From NCBI RefSeq assembly GCF_000165735.1, contig NZ_GL538208.1, forward strand, positions 746,074 to 810,073: a stretch of 64,000 nt of DNA, written 5' to 3'. This DNA is from Megasphaera micronuciformis F0359. GTDB lineage: Bacteria; Bacillota; Negativicutes; Veillonellales; Megasphaeraceae. Position 1 is the stretch's first letter; each line of letters begins with the position of its first letter. This document shows, one piece after another, positions 53,801-61,934 of this stretch. The notes under the pieces are model-generated. The model was not told the origin of the DNA. It made no database searches and saw only the letters and a program-made list of their open reading frames with translations. Position numbers and translations under genes: made by a program.

Positions 53801-54388
53801 CTGATCAACGAGATCACGGAGTTTGTCGAATTCCATAACTTCAACTTTTTGAATTTCGTGAGACGTGCGGAAACCGTCAAAGAAGTTGATAAACGGCAAG
53901 GATCCCTTCAAAGCTGCCAAGTGAGCTACACCGGAAAGGTCCATAACTTCCTGAACATTGGATTCCGCCAAAAGACAGCAACCTGTCGCACGAGCGGACA
54001 TAACGTCCTGATGGTCACCGAAAATGCTGAGTGCGTGATTAGCCAAGGCACGAGCAGCAACATGGAATACGCCCGGTAACAATTCGCCGGCAACTTTATA
54101 CATGGTCGGAATCATCAAGAGGAACCCTTGAGAGGCCGTGTAGGTGGTAGTCAATGCACCGGCCTGTAAAGAGCCGTGGTATGCGCCTGCCGCACCGGCT
54201 TCGGATTGCATTTCAACAACTTTTACAGGGTTACCGAAAATATTTTTCAGTCCCTGTGCCTGCCAATCATCAACATGTTCAGCCATCGGCGAAGACGGCG
54301 TAATCGGGTAAATAGCAGCTACTTCCGTAAATGCATAGGATATCCAACCTGCTGCTTCATTACCGTCCATGGTTTTGAACTTACTCAT
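50870..54388 (-). CDS. nifJ: Pyruvate:ferredoxin oxidoreductase (single-chain)
   Basis: 1172 residues. N-terminal pyruvate domain (TEVAAIYPITPSSPMAEHVDDW), gamma domain in the middle (FGSDGTVGANKSAIKIIGD), two ferredoxin clusters (CIGCVQCSFVCPHA and CLECGSCANVCPAKAL, around 690-760) and the thiamine diphosphate domain (CAGCGETPYVK, TGCSSIYGG, GGDGWSYDIGFGGVDHVL). Converts pyruvate and CoA to acetyl-CoA, CO2 and reduced ferredoxin; the central step of energy metabolism, feeding Pta/AckA. It has a leader of about 310 nt from the promoter at 54706-54734. Confidence 0.97.
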   Translation of the reverse strand: MSKFKTMDGNEAAGWISYAFTEVAAIYPITPSSPMAEHVDDWQAQGLKNIFGNPVKVVEMQSEAGAAGAYHGSLQAGALTTTYTASQGFLLMIPTMYKVAGELLPGVFHVAARALANHALSIFGDHQDVMSARATGCCLLAESNVQEVMDLSGVAHLAALKGSLPFINFFDGFRTSHEIQKVEVMEFDKLRDLVDQDALKRFRQRALNPDNPEIRGTAENPDIYFQHCEANNKFYDAMPDIVADYMAKISEITGRTYKPFNYYGAEDAERVIVSMGSLSDVVYQAVNYLNGKGEKVGGINVHLYRPFSAKHLQAVLPKTVKKIAVIDRTKEPGAMGEPLYLDIVNFAKTVGLDVDIIGGRAGLGSKDVLPEDILPVFEELQKDHPMHGFTIGIVDDVTNLSLPRADKMPLDTTGLTACKFWGFGSDGTVGANKSAIKIIGDHTDLYAQAYFAYDSKKSGGVTVSHLRFGTKPIDMPYLIDAADYIACHRQSYVKRFDLLRGIKDGGTFMLNCTWSDEELDHQLPARIKRAIAKHHVKFYTLNGDAIGQKLGLGTRINMVMQAAFFALAKVIPLDDAVKYLKDSIVKSYGKKGQKVVDMNWAAVDAGVGEFHEVNYPASWADAVDEKVEGRPTTEYFENVATPILGQIGDDLKVSDFIGREDGTMPAGTSKFEKAGPALYVPSWDAEKCIGCVQCSFVCPHATIRPVLTTEEERAKAPAGFVTAPKAKSGKEYGFTIVVDQLDCLECGSCANVCPAKALTMVPNTEEERAKMDLWYYGTEEVAPKANPQNKKSVIGSQFEQPLFEFSGACAGCGETPYVKLTTQLFGDRMMIANATGCSSIYGGSAPVAPYTTDAKGHGPAWANSLFEDAAEYGFGMFVGVDKVRRDLLAKVENAKAVASPELQAALSDWAANFAEGEGTRERADKVTALLEKEAAGKPVLEAFLDNKQYLVKRSHWIFGGDGWSYDIGFGGVDHVLAQDQDVNILILDTEVYSNTGGQSSKATPTAAIAQFAASGKRTKKKDLGMMMMSYGYVYVAQVAMGADKNQLVKAMTEAEAYHGPSVIIAYCPCINHGIRKGMGKSQEEEKLAVACGYWDMYRYNPELKEQGKNPFSLDSKEPDYSKFQEFLDGEVRYASLAKGFPELAQSLYEKTVADARARRESYVRLQAGFEAK

Positions 54389-54675
54389 TAAACAACACGC
54401 TCCTTTAACTATTGAATAAAGACCAATATATAATTGAATATATTGAAATCAAAGTTAAAAACCCACCAGTCCAGTCCACTCATATGTACGTGTAGATTAC
54501 ACATTATATACATATACGCCGCGGCAATACTTTTTTTGTATAAAGCCCGCGAAGGTGCTGAATTCCGCCAAAAAAATATTGCCATCAGACAGATCATGTA
54601 ATATACTGAATAATAATACTACTACATATGGACGTGCCCGGAAGTGGCAATATTCATGCGGTTTTCGACCAGTAC

Positions 54676-54707
54676 ATGAACGTTTTTTCTAACTTTTTCA
54701 CGTTCAT
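54676..54707. promoter_or_regulatory. Perfect inverted repeat at the por promoter
   Basis: ATGAACGT at 54676-54683 and ACGTTCAT at 54700-54707, with a 16-base spacer. It touches the -10 box and covers the predicted start site of the por transcript, so it may be an operator. The divergent LysR protein is a candidate binder, but LysR sites usually lie upstream of the -35. Confidence 0.45.
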
Positions 54708-54734
54708 TATATGCTTTGCAAATTTGAAATTCAA
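54706..54734 (-). promoter_or_regulatory. Strong promoter of por
   Basis: On the minus strand TTGAAT (54729-54734), 17 bases, TATAAT (54706-54711). The start would be near 54699, giving a leader of about 310 nt. The leader shows no known riboswitch. Confidence 0.72.
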
Positions 54735-54774
54735 TAGCTCGACCTTGCTGTTTTTACTATTAAAAAGTGCAAAT

Positions 54775-54802
54775 TTGTAAACGTATACTTGATTAGTATC
54801 CT
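54775..54802 (+). promoter_or_regulatory. Possible promoter of the LysR gene
   Basis: TTGTAA (54775-54780), 16 bases, TATCCT (54797-54802). The AGGAGG ribosome site follows at 54811, so the leader would be short; a weak call. Confidence 0.35.
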
Positions 54803-54823
54803 ATCACTCTAGGAGGTGTTGAG

Positions 54824-55735
54824 ATGGATTTTCATCATTTGAAATATTTCACTGAAGTCGCCGATAAGAAATCCTTCAGCAAGGCAGCACGGACTTTACA
54901 TATTTCTCAATCAGCCATCAGCCGCACTATTAAGGCATTGGAAGACGAGTTAGGCGTAGTTCTCTTTATGCGTAACGCCAAGGCTGTCGAGCTGACTGAT
55001 GCGGGCGCAATCTTCTTGACACATGCCAAACGGGTTGTTTTTATGTTTGAGCATTTGAAAACGGATTTCGAAAATGAATTCAAATTGGAACAAGGAACAG
55101 TGCTTATCGGTCTGCCTCCTATTACGGGTGCCCCCGTCTTTGCCAACCTGTTGGGTGCTTTTAAACAGGAATATCCGCAAATTGAACTTGACTTATATGA
55201 ACACGGTTCTAAAAAGGTCGGCATCAGCGTGCAGGAAGGTTTAATCGATCTCGGTATCGTTTGCACACAACCGAAGGAAAAAGATTTTGAATCATTTTTC
55301 CTCGACCAGGACCCCATGAATGTTATCATTCACCGGGATAATCCGCTCAGTAAGGAAAAAACCATTCCTTTAAAAAAGTTAGCTAACGAATCGCTCGTCC
55401 TCTATCGCGACGATTTCAACTTACATGACGAAATTATTACGAACTGTAAGAAAATCGGTTTTCAGCCGAAAATCGTTTTTGAAACGAGTCAACGAGATCT
55501 CATGATTCAAACGGTTGTCGCCAATTTAGGTATTGCACTTTTACCCAGTCGCCTCTGCCCCACTAAAGAATCGGCACCGCGAGTCTACGAATCCGTTGTC
55601 GTTCGTCCCTTGGTTGAGCCCAAAATACTCCATGTATTATACGTTATTTGGAAACGCGGTCATTATCTGTCTCATGCGGCTCAACTATGGCTTGATTTCG
55701 TACGAAACAGAACGCGCATTTCATCCAATGTATAG
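54824..55735 (+). CDS. LysR-family transcription regulator
   Basis: 303 residues. Winged-helix N-terminus FTEVADKKSFSKAARTLHIS and QSAISRTIKALEDELGVVLF, then a type 2 periplasmic-binding-like effector domain (residues about 90-295). Divergent from por with 435 bases between, the usual arrangement of a LysR gene and its target. AGGAGG 7 bases before the ATG. Effector unknown. Its stop overlaps the start of the next gene by 8 bases. Confidence 0.9.
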   Translation: MDFHHLKYFTEVADKKSFSKAARTLHISQSAISRTIKALEDELGVVLFMRNAKAVELTDAGAIFLTHAKRVVFMFEHLKTDFENEFKLEQGTVLIGLPPITGAPVFANLLGAFKQEYPQIELDLYEHGSKKVGISVQEGLIDLGIVCTQPKEKDFESFFLDQDPMNVIIHRDNPLSKEKTIPLKKLANESLVLYRDDFNLHDEIITNCKKIGFQPKIVFETSQRDLMIQTVVANLGIALLPSRLCPTKESAPRVYESVVVRPLVEPKILHVLYVIWKRGHYLSHAAQLWLDFVRNRTRISSNV

Positions 55736-56111
55736 TAAATTTGCGGATAAGACGTCGGAATTGAAAGATTTTATAAAAACGTTCCCTGCCCGGGATGGTA
55801 AGCACGACGTACTTCTTCGACGTTTCGTCTTGACAGCCTTTATCCTCATTCTTTTTGAAGCTGCTTATATTCTCTTCCTGCAATGGCAGATTATGGAACT
55901 GACTATTACCGTCAGAACACAGGAAACACGTATAGCACAGACGGAACGGGACTATGATAAACATAACCACATGCTTTATACTCTTAATGCAACGATTACA
56001 TCGATTCAACGCCAATGGTCATCTCTGAACTTCAGGGTTTTGGAAAATACGTGGAAACTCGACGGTACGACAACACCTCAGAATTCATTACATGTACGGC
56101 AAGGTCAATAA
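55728..56111 (+). CDS. Small single-pass membrane protein coupled to LysR gene
   Basis: 127 residues from the ATG at 55728. A cytoplasmic N-terminus (MYSKFADKTSELKDF), one membrane helix (about 36-53, FVLTAFILILFEAAYILF), then a periplasmic helical stretch with heptad-like pattern (about 60-105). The topology resembles FtsB/FtsL-type division proteins but also many others; I cannot assign it. It overlaps the LysR stop by 8 bases, so the two are made together, an unusual partner for a regulator. Confidence 0.65.
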   Translation: MYSKFADKTSELKDFIKTFPARDGKHDVLLRRFVLTAFILILFEAAYILFLQWQIMELTITVRTQETRIAQTERDYDKHNHMLYTLNATITSIQRQWSSLNFRVLENTWKLDGTTTPQNSLHVRQGQ

Positions 56112-56123
56112 TGTTCATATGTA

Positions 56124-56157
56124 AGAGAACGGAATCTCCGCTTCCGTTCTCTTTTTT
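56124..56157 (+). terminator. Terminator of the LysR operon
   Basis: AGAGAACGGAA/TTCCGTTCTCT (11 bp) with a 7-base loop and T6 on the plus strand. Confidence 0.88.
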
Positions 56158-56160
56158 GTA

Positions 56161-56205
56161 AGCAAAGAGGGTCATACAGCATTAAGCTGTATGACCCTCT
56201 TTGCT
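56161..56205 (-). terminator. Long hairpin after the DUF1292 gene
   Basis: Perfect 20-bp inverted repeat (56161-56180 with 56186-56205; arms begin AGCAAAGAGGG) with a 5-base loop. The T-tract on the minus strand is poor, so it may act as a terminator or an mRNA 3'-end stabiliser. Confidence 0.65.
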
Positions 56206-56211
56206 TATTAA

Positions 56212-56493
56212 TTATTCCTCTTCTTCAGCCGATGCTTTTTCAAACTCGGCAATGACGGCATCAAATTCAGCTTCCGTAGGAGATACGAAAATTTCCTCTC
56301 CGTCTTCTTCTTCGATCCGAGCCAGAATAGGATCCGCCTCTTCACGAAGCTCTCCTTCTTCCGTAACGGGTACGAGAAGAATGAAGGTTTTCCCTTCATA
56401 TTCCACAGAATCGGCTTCGGCAAAGAATTCTTCCGTTCCGTCTTCACTCGTAATGGTGATCAACTCGAATTCGTCCATTAATTCTTCAGACAT
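56212..56493 (-). CDS. DUF1292 (YrzB-like) protein
   Basis: 93 residues from the ATG at 56493, which has AGGAGG upstream in the end of ruvX. Very acidic. DEFELITITSEDGTEEFF and the YEGKTFILLVPV segment match DUF1292. In Firmicutes this gene regularly follows ireB and ruvX, as it does here. Function not established. Confidence 0.88.
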   Translation of the reverse strand: MSEELMDEFELITITSEDGTEEFFAEADSVEYEGKTFILLVPVTEEGELREEADPILARIEEEDGEEIFVSPTEAEFDAVIAEFEKASAEEEE

Positions 56494-56494
56494 G

Positions 56495-56911
56495 TTATCC
56501 TCCTTGAGCATCTAAATAATTCTGCAATATGAATACGGCTGCAATCGTATCGACAACGGCCTTACGCTTTTCTCTGCGCACGCCGGCCTCCATCAACTGC
56601 CGCTGCGCCATAACCGTCGTCAATCGTTCATCCCACCAAACGATTTCCGTTTGCGGTACCGTCTTCTTCAATTTCTCTACAAACTGCTCGATTTTTTCCG
56701 TATTCGCACTCTTATCACCGTTCATGTGAGAAGGCTTTCCGACAACAATGCGATGCACCTCTTTTTCCTTGCATATATCCGCAAGAGCCAGACAATCTTT
56801 ACGTCGCGATTGACGTTTCAGTGTGCCTACGGCCTGAGCTGTCAGCAACAGGGCGTCACTGCAAGCCACTCCGATTGTTTTAGAGCCTACATCCAGTCCT
56901 AAAATTCGCAT
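56495..56911 (-). CDS. ruvX: Holliday junction resolvase-like RuvX/YqgF
   Basis: 138 residues. RNase H-like fold with RILGLDVGSKTIGVACSD, VVGKPSHMNGDKS and VWWDERLTT. Processes pre-16S rRNA ends or resolves junctions in different bacteria. Part of alaS-ireB-ruvX-DUF1292. Confidence 0.93.
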   Translation of the reverse strand: MRILGLDVGSKTIGVACSDALLLTAQAVGTLKRQSRRKDCLALADICKEKEVHRIVVGKPSHMNGDKSANTEKIEQFVEKLKKTVPQTEIVWWDERLTTVMAQRQLMEAGVRREKRKAVVDTIAAVFILQNYLDAQGG

Positions 56912-56914
56912 AAT

Positions 56915-57172
56915 TTAAAGATTCCGATGTTTGACATACGAACTTAACAATTCTTCCACTAATTCATCCCGTTCCAGACGGCGAATATTGCTGCGAGCGT
57001 TGTTATGACTCGTAATGTATGTCGGATCTCCGGAAAGGAGATATCCTGCCATTTGACTGATAGGATTATAGCCCTTTTCCTTTAGCGAATTATATACATC
57101 TTCTAAAATCATGGAAGCAACACTTTGATCATCTTTGCTGCTTACAACCATCGTTTTATCGTTTACTGACAT
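56915..57172 (-). CDS. ireB: IreB family regulatory phosphoprotein
   Basis: 85 residues from the ATG at 57172 (GGGAGAG upstream). Conserved [35 protein letters not shown] and the DELVEELL end (shown in parts: [26 protein letters not shown]). In Enterococcus, IreB is phosphorylated by the Ser/Thr kinase IreK and affects cell-envelope stress resistance. Confidence 0.93.
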   Translation of the reverse strand: MSVNDKTMVVSSKDDQSVASMILEDVYNSLKEKGYNPISQMAGYLLSGDPTYITSHNNARSNIRRLERDELVEELLSSYVKHRNL

Positions 57173-57207
57173 CTTGCCCACTCTCCCTTCGAGTAGCTTT
57201 TGCGGTT

Positions 57208-59814
57208 CTATTTACCTGCACCTTGTACCGCCTCTTTACCGGCCTTGAGCGCTTCTTCCAATTTTTGCGGGTCTTTGCCGCCGGCCTGTGCCATGTCGGG
57301 ACGTCCGCCGCCTCCGCCGCCGGCTGCTACGGCCGCTGCTTTTACAATCTTTCCGGCATGATAGCCCTGTTTAGTAAGTTCCTTGTCAACCTTGCATACA
57401 AAGCTGACTTTATCCCCCTGTACGGCACCCAGGAGAACAATTCCGCCAACCTTATCCAGGACCATATCGGCCATATCTCTTAATCCTTCTGCCGAATCAA
57501 CAGTGACGGAAGCCGCTGTAACGGATACTCCGTGAATTTCTTCTTTAGCCGCCAAGATATCATCAAGCGATGAGGTAGCCAACTTATGACTGAGTTGAGC
57601 TACTTCCCTTTCCGCTTCTTTAAGAGCTGTCAATAATTGTTCAATCTTAGCGGGAATATCCGCTTCTTTGCTCTTTAACAAAGTCGCTGCTTCCTGCAAC
57701 AAGACGGCATCGGCTACAGCCCGTTCATGAGCCGCCTTACCCGTAACGGCTTCTATACGACGAATACCCGTACCCGTTCCGGATTCTCCCACAATACGGA
57801 AGGAACCGATAACGGACGTATTGGGGACGTGTGATCCGCCGCAGAGTTCACAGCTGAATCCGGGGACGTTGACAACACGAACGATATCCCCGTACTTTTC
57901 ACCGAAAAGTGCCATAGCTCCTTTTTTTATAGCATCGTCAACGGGCATTTCTTCAATTTCCAAATCTACGTTCTTCATAATCTGACGGTTAACTTCTTTT
58001 TCTACTTCCGCCAACTCTTCATTTGTCATAGGTGAAAAATGGGTGAAGTCGAAACGCAACCGTTCGGGAGTTACCAAAGAACCGGCCTGGTTGACGTGTG
58101 TACCGAGAACCTTACGCAACGCTGCCTGTAATAAATGAGTTGCCGTATGATTACGAGCAATATCCAGATTACGAACCTTGTCGACCGTAATATCGACTTC
58201 ATCGCCCCTAGACAGGCTGCCTTCCGTTACAATAGCAATCATATAGGTTAAGCCGTTCGCCAAAGACTTCGTATCCGTTACTTCCGCCTTTCCCGAAGGA
58301 CCCGTAATATACCCTGTATCCCCTATTTGGCCGCCGCCTTCTGCATGGAAGGGTGTTTTATCGAGAATAATCGTTATAGCCGTATCTTTTTCAGCCCGTT
58401 CAACAGCAGCTCCGTCGATACCGATAAGTACGACTCGTGCGTTAACGGCATTTTCATCTTTAACCAATGCGGACTGATCGAGACCTGTCGTATCCGGCGT
58501 GGCTACCTTGGCGGACACCTTGGCCCGTGCCGCTCTGGCCCGTTCCTGTTGTGCCTTCATCGCCTTGTCGAAACCATCATGATCAATGGTCATTCCGTGT
58601 TCCTGAACAATTTCTTCCGTAAGTTCGACAGGAAAACCGAAAGTATCGTAAAGTTTGAATACCTTCTCGCCTGCCAAGACACCCGTCCCGTCGGCATCTT
58701 CAATCATGGCGTTTAGAAGTTCCAAACCTTGTGCCAAAGTCGCACTGAATTGAGCTTCTTCCGTTGCAATAACGGTCTTAATCAACTCTTTACGTTCCGC
58801 CAATTCAGGATATGCTTCCTTATACATGTCAATAACAATATCGACTAAATCCGCCAGGAAGGCTTCTTCAATGCCGAGGACACGGCCGAAGCGAACGGCA
58901 CGACGTAAAATACGGCGAAGTACGTAACCGCGACCTTCGTTTGACGGCAAAATACCGTCACCGATCATCATCGTAACGGCACGAATATGGTCGCCGATAA
59001 CCTTGACGGCAATCTTTTGTTCCTTATTATTGTAATCACCGTGACACACATCGATGACCCTTTGCATAATAGGGAACAGCAAGTCCGTTTCGAAGTTCGA
59101 TTCTTTCTGCTGAATGACCGATGCCAATCGTTCCAACCCGGCACCCGTATCAATGTTTTTCTTTTCCAACGGTTCATACGATCCGTCTTTTGTCTTATTA
59201 AACTGGGTGAAAACGAGATTCCAAATTTCCAAATAGCGGTCGCAATCACAGCCGACATTGCAAGTAGGTTTACCGCATCCCCGTTCAGGGCCGAGATCGT
59301 AGAAAATTTCCGAGTCGGGTCCGCAAGGGCCTTCACCGATTTCCCAGAAATTATCTTCCAGTTTAAAAATTCGTTCATCCGCCAAACCGACGATATTATG
59401 CCAAATATCATAAGCTTCTTCATCTTCGGGATAAACGGTAACATACAGTTTATTCGTATCAAGCTCAAGAACTTCAGTCAAAAACTCCCACGCCCAGGTA
59501 ATAGCTTCCTTCTTGAAATAATCACCGAAGGAAAAATTGCCGAGCATTTCAAAAAAAGTATGATGGCGTGCCGTACGACCGACATTATCGATGTCACCCG
59601 TACGAATACATTTCTGACTGGTTGTCACGCGATAAGAGGGAGGTACCAACTTACCGGTAAAATAGGGCTTGAGCGGAGCCATACCGGCACCAATAAGAAG
59701 TAAACTCGGGTCGTTTTCCGGCACGAGGGAAAAACTGTGTAATTTTAAATGTTTTTTGCTTTCAAAAAAATCCAAGTATGCCTTACGAATTTCATTACCC
59801 GTCATGTACTTCAT
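57208..59814 (-). CDS. alaS: Alanyl-tRNA synthetase
   Basis: About 868 residues from the ATG at 59814; 10 more residues are possible upstream. Class II core (motif 2 region: [20 protein letters not shown]), editing HxxxH in [13 protein letters not shown], zinc-ligand CELCGGSHV, and a C-Ala domain ending with a Gly-rich segment [15 protein letters not shown]. Charges tRNA-Ala. Start of the alaS-ireB-ruvX unit. Confidence 0.96.
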   Translation of the reverse strand: MKYMTGNEIRKAYLDFFESKKHLKLHSFSLVPENDPSLLLIGAGMAPLKPYFTGKLVPPSYRVTTSQKCIRTGDIDNVGRTARHHTFFEMLGNFSFGDYFKKEAITWAWEFLTEVLELDTNKLYVTVYPEDEEAYDIWHNIVGLADERIFKLEDNFWEIGEGPCGPDSEIFYDLGPERGCGKPTCNVGCDCDRYLEIWNLVFTQFNKTKDGSYEPLEKKNIDTGAGLERLASVIQQKESNFETDLLFPIMQRVIDVCHGDYNNKEQKIAVKVIGDHIRAVTMMIGDGILPSNEGRGYVLRRILRRAVRFGRVLGIEEAFLADLVDIVIDMYKEAYPELAERKELIKTVIATEEAQFSATLAQGLELLNAMIEDADGTGVLAGEKVFKLYDTFGFPVELTEEIVQEHGMTIDHDGFDKAMKAQQERARAARAKVSAKVATPDTTGLDQSALVKDENAVNARVVLIGIDGAAVERAEKDTAITIILDKTPFHAEGGGQIGDTGYITGPSGKAEVTDTKSLANGLTYMIAIVTEGSLSRGDEVDITVDKVRNLDIARNHTATHLLQAALRKVLGTHVNQAGSLVTPERLRFDFTHFSPMTNEELAEVEKEVNRQIMKNVDLEIEEMPVDDAIKKGAMALFGEKYGDIVRVVNVPGFSCELCGGSHVPNTSVIGSFRIVGESGTGTGIRRIEAVTGKAAHERAVADAVLLQEAATLLKSKEADIPAKIEQLLTALKEAEREVAQLSHKLATSSLDDILAAKEEIHGVSVTAASVTVDSAEGLRDMADMVLDKVGGIVLLGAVQGDKVSFVCKVDKELTKQGYHAGKIVKAAAVAAGGGGGGRPDMAQAGGKDPQKLEEALKAGKEAVQGAGK

Positions 59815-59894
59815 TTGCAGTAACACTCCTTGTACTCCGGTCAAAAGCCGGTCTTATAATATATATTCCATTGTCACCGGCTGTCGACCGACTC

Positions 59895-60644
59895 TTAGCG
59901 CTTAACGCGTTTGGCACCGATATACCGCGATCCCCAATATTCACTGTCCAAGCTGTCTATGTGAATCCCGCTGCTCGTAGTAGCACTGATAAATTGATTA
60001 TTTCCTACATATATTCCCGTATGAGAAACTCCCGGTTCATATGTAGAGAAAAACACGAGATCACCCGGAATCAGATTTCCTTTGGAAACACTGGCCCCGA
60101 TTAAATATTGTTCATCCGCCATACGCGGCAAAGAAACACCGCTGTGAGCAAATACATATTTTGTAAATCCCGAGCAGTCAAAACCGCTGGGCGTATTTCC
60201 TCCGAATACATACGGAACCCCTAAATATTTATAGGCCTGGCTGACCACATTATTGCCGAAAGCATTGTGCTTAACATCACCTTTGCCGGCCTTACCCGTG
60301 CCGTAGTCATGAATCGTTACGGGTTTTGCCGCCTTCTTCTTAGGTGCCGCTTTTTGGGGGGCTGCTGCCTGAGGCATAGCCTTACCCGTCAAAGTCTTAA
60401 AGGTTTTAGCATCAACAGAACCGCTGATGGTCAGGCCTTTGTCAGCCTGAAAGCGTTCAACGGCACGACGGGTGTCATTACCGAAAATACCGTCCATGCC
60501 TATTTTATAGCCCCGTTTCACGAGATTTTGCTGTATTAATAATACATCGGAACCTTGCGAGCCTACGGAATAAGCCCCCACCGATAAAGTACATGTTGCC
60601 ATAAGTGCAACGGCAACAACCGTTTTGGAAAATAATCTCCGCAT
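59895..60644 (-). CDS. NlpC/P60 peptidoglycan endopeptidase with PG-binding domain
   Basis: 249 residues. Signal peptide (1-24), peptidoglycan-binding type 1 domain (SQGSDVLLIQQNLVKRGYKIGMDGIFG, about 28-85), linker rich in Ala/Lys/Pro, then NlpC/P60: catalytic Cys in GFDCSGFTKYVF, His in GVSHTGIYVG, third residue His in the IHIDSLDSEYW stretch. Cuts peptide stems in cell wall turnover. Expression is under a c-di-AMP riboswitch, the well-known pairing of this ligand with wall hydrolases. GAGAGGAG precedes the ATG. Confidence 0.93.
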   Translation of the reverse strand: MRRLFSKTVVAVALMATCTLSVGAYSVGSQGSDVLLIQQNLVKRGYKIGMDGIFGNDTRRAVERFQADKGLTISGSVDAKTFKTLTGKAMPQAAAPQKAAPKKKAAKPVTIHDYGTGKAGKGDVKHNAFGNNVVSQAYKYLGVPYVFGGNTPSGFDCSGFTKYVFAHSGVSLPRMADEQYLIGASVSKGNLIPGDLVFFSTYEPGVSHTGIYVGNNQFISATTSSGIHIDSLDSEYWGSRYIGAKRVKR

Positions 60645-60649
60645 AAAAA

Positions 60650-60766
60650 CTCCTCTCCGCCTCCGAGGTTAACTGACGGGTTAGGCTTGAAGGCAGCCCG
60701 CCGCTTCGCGGCTTCACCCCAAAAACTTGGTTCCCCCGTACTCCATATGAATCGAGATTCGGCACT
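60650..60766 (-). promoter_or_regulatory. c-di-AMP (ydaO/yuaA) riboswitch
   Basis: Read on the minus strand: GGGGGAACCAA, TTGGGGTGAAGCCGCGAAGC, a GCC..GGC helix, GCCTTCAAGCCTAACCCG, TCAGTTAACCTCGGAGGCG. These match the conserved blocks of the ydaO class (GGGGAACC, GGGGUGAA, CCUUC, AACCCGUCAGCUAACCUCG). It sits just before the NlpC/P60 gene, whose ATG follows within 10 bases, so control is probably on translation or by a terminator overlapping the 3' helix. High c-di-AMP is expected to turn expression off. Confidence 0.93.
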
Positions 60767-60772
60767 CCATTT

Positions 60773-61744
60773 TTACTGTGAAATTCTGTCGTCCTTATGA
60801 CGACCCAACTCGGTTTTTATCCAATACAAAGGTCGATTCTTTACTTCTTCAAAAATTCGTCCTATATACTCACCGATAATTCCCAGAAAGATAAGTTGCA
60901 AACCGCCGATAAGACACACGACAATCATGGTCGTTGTCCACCCCGGTGTAACTTGGTCCGTCAATTTACTGTATAACACATGAAGAATCATAAGCAAACT
61001 TAACAGGCCGCTGAAAATCCCGGCATAAAATGATATGCGCAAAGGCGTTTTCGAATATGCCATAATGCCGTCTAAGGCAAAACTGAACATTTTATGAAGA
61101 GAAAACTTCGACTTCCCCGCATACCGTTTTGGCGCCACAAACTCGACAACGGTTTGCTTGTATCCGATATCGCCGATCATACCTCTAATGAAACGATCAT
61201 GCTCACGGAATTGCTTAAATGTTTCCGCAACCCGTCTGTCTATGAGACGAAAATCGGAGCCGCCCGGTCGAATATACACGGGTGATAATGCGTTTATCAA
61301 CGTATAGTACAGGCCGGACGAAACTTTCTTGAAAATCCCCGCATCGTCTGTTGCCAAGCGCACAGTCTGGACAATGTCAAACCCTTCATTCCACTTTTGA
61401 ATCAAATCGGGTAACATCGACGGCGGATGCTGCAAATCTCCGTCCATAGTAATAACGGCGTCGCCCGAAGCATGGTCCATGCCGCATGTAATAGCCAGCT
61501 GATGACCGAAATTTCGTGCCAAAATCAAGGCACGCACATGCAAGTCCTGCTGTGTCAACCGACTGAGAACAAGAGGGGTAGCATCGGTCGATCCGTCGTC
61601 TACAAAAATAATTTCATAGTCGTATGGAAGGTCCGACATATACTTCGTCACTTCTTCATAGAACTTTTCGATATTCAAATGTTCATTATAAACGGGAGTT
61701 ACGACGGATATAACCGTCTTTCCCTGCATACCCGAAAAGGTCAT
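60773..61744 (-). CDS. Glycosyltransferase family 2 (polyprenyl-phosphate sugar type)
   Basis: 323 residues. GT-A fold: SVVTPVYNEHLNIEKFYEEV, IIFVDDGSTDATP, DxD in VITMDGDLQHPP. C-terminal two membrane helices (about 235-255 and 268-290), as in GtrB/ArnC/DPM1 enzymes that put a sugar on polyprenyl phosphate. Start may be the ATG at 61744 or the ATG at 61729; the promoter lies so close that 61744 would be leaderless. Confidence 0.88.
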   Translation of the reverse strand: MTFSGMQGKTVISVVTPVYNEHLNIEKFYEEVTKYMSDLPYDYEIIFVDDGSTDATPLVLSRLTQQDLHVRALILARNFGHQLAITCGMDHASGDAVITMDGDLQHPPSMLPDLIQKWNEGFDIVQTVRLATDDAGIFKKVSSGLYYTLINALSPVYIRPGGSDFRLIDRRVAETFKQFREHDRFIRGMIGDIGYKQTVVEFVAPKRYAGKSKFSLHKMFSFALDGIMAYSKTPLRISFYAGIFSGLLSLLMILHVLYSKLTDQVTPGWTTTMIVVCLIGGLQLIFLGIIGEYIGRIFEEVKNRPLYWIKTELGRHKDDRISQ

Positions 61745-61749
61745 CCTTA

Positions 61750-61779
61750 ATTATACCATTCACCGGAAAATACTGTCAA
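61750..61779 (-). promoter_or_regulatory. Promoter of the glycosyltransferase gene
   Basis: On the minus strand TTGACA (61774-61779), 18 bases, TGG then TATAAT (61750-61755, extended -10). Predicted start point 61741-61745, right at the first ATG (61744). Confidence 0.78.
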
Positions 61780-61872
61780 AACCGATACTTATGCCACCCG
61801 ATGAATCTATAAGCATAATATCGGATTTTATTATTATATCATTTTGCCCCGTTCATTTCCAGTTTTCCCGCC

Positions 61873-61901
61873 TTGCCTATACAGACTGAAAAGAATATGA
61901 T
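61873..61901 (+). promoter_or_regulatory. Promoter of ynfA
   Basis: TTGCCT (61873-61878), 17 bases, TATGAT (61896-61901). GACTGAA/TTCAGTC repeats (61884-61890 and 61905-61911) flank the -10 box and might form an operator. Confidence 0.62.
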
Positions 61902-61934
61902 AAATTCAGTCAAAATACTACGGAGGTGCCTTTT

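Noticed and set aside
54409-54597. 62-codon frame in the por leader, same strand
   Set aside because: Begins without a ribosome site and has a Trp/Phe/Tyr-rich sequence without family resemblance. It could be an upstream frame, but nothing supports translation.
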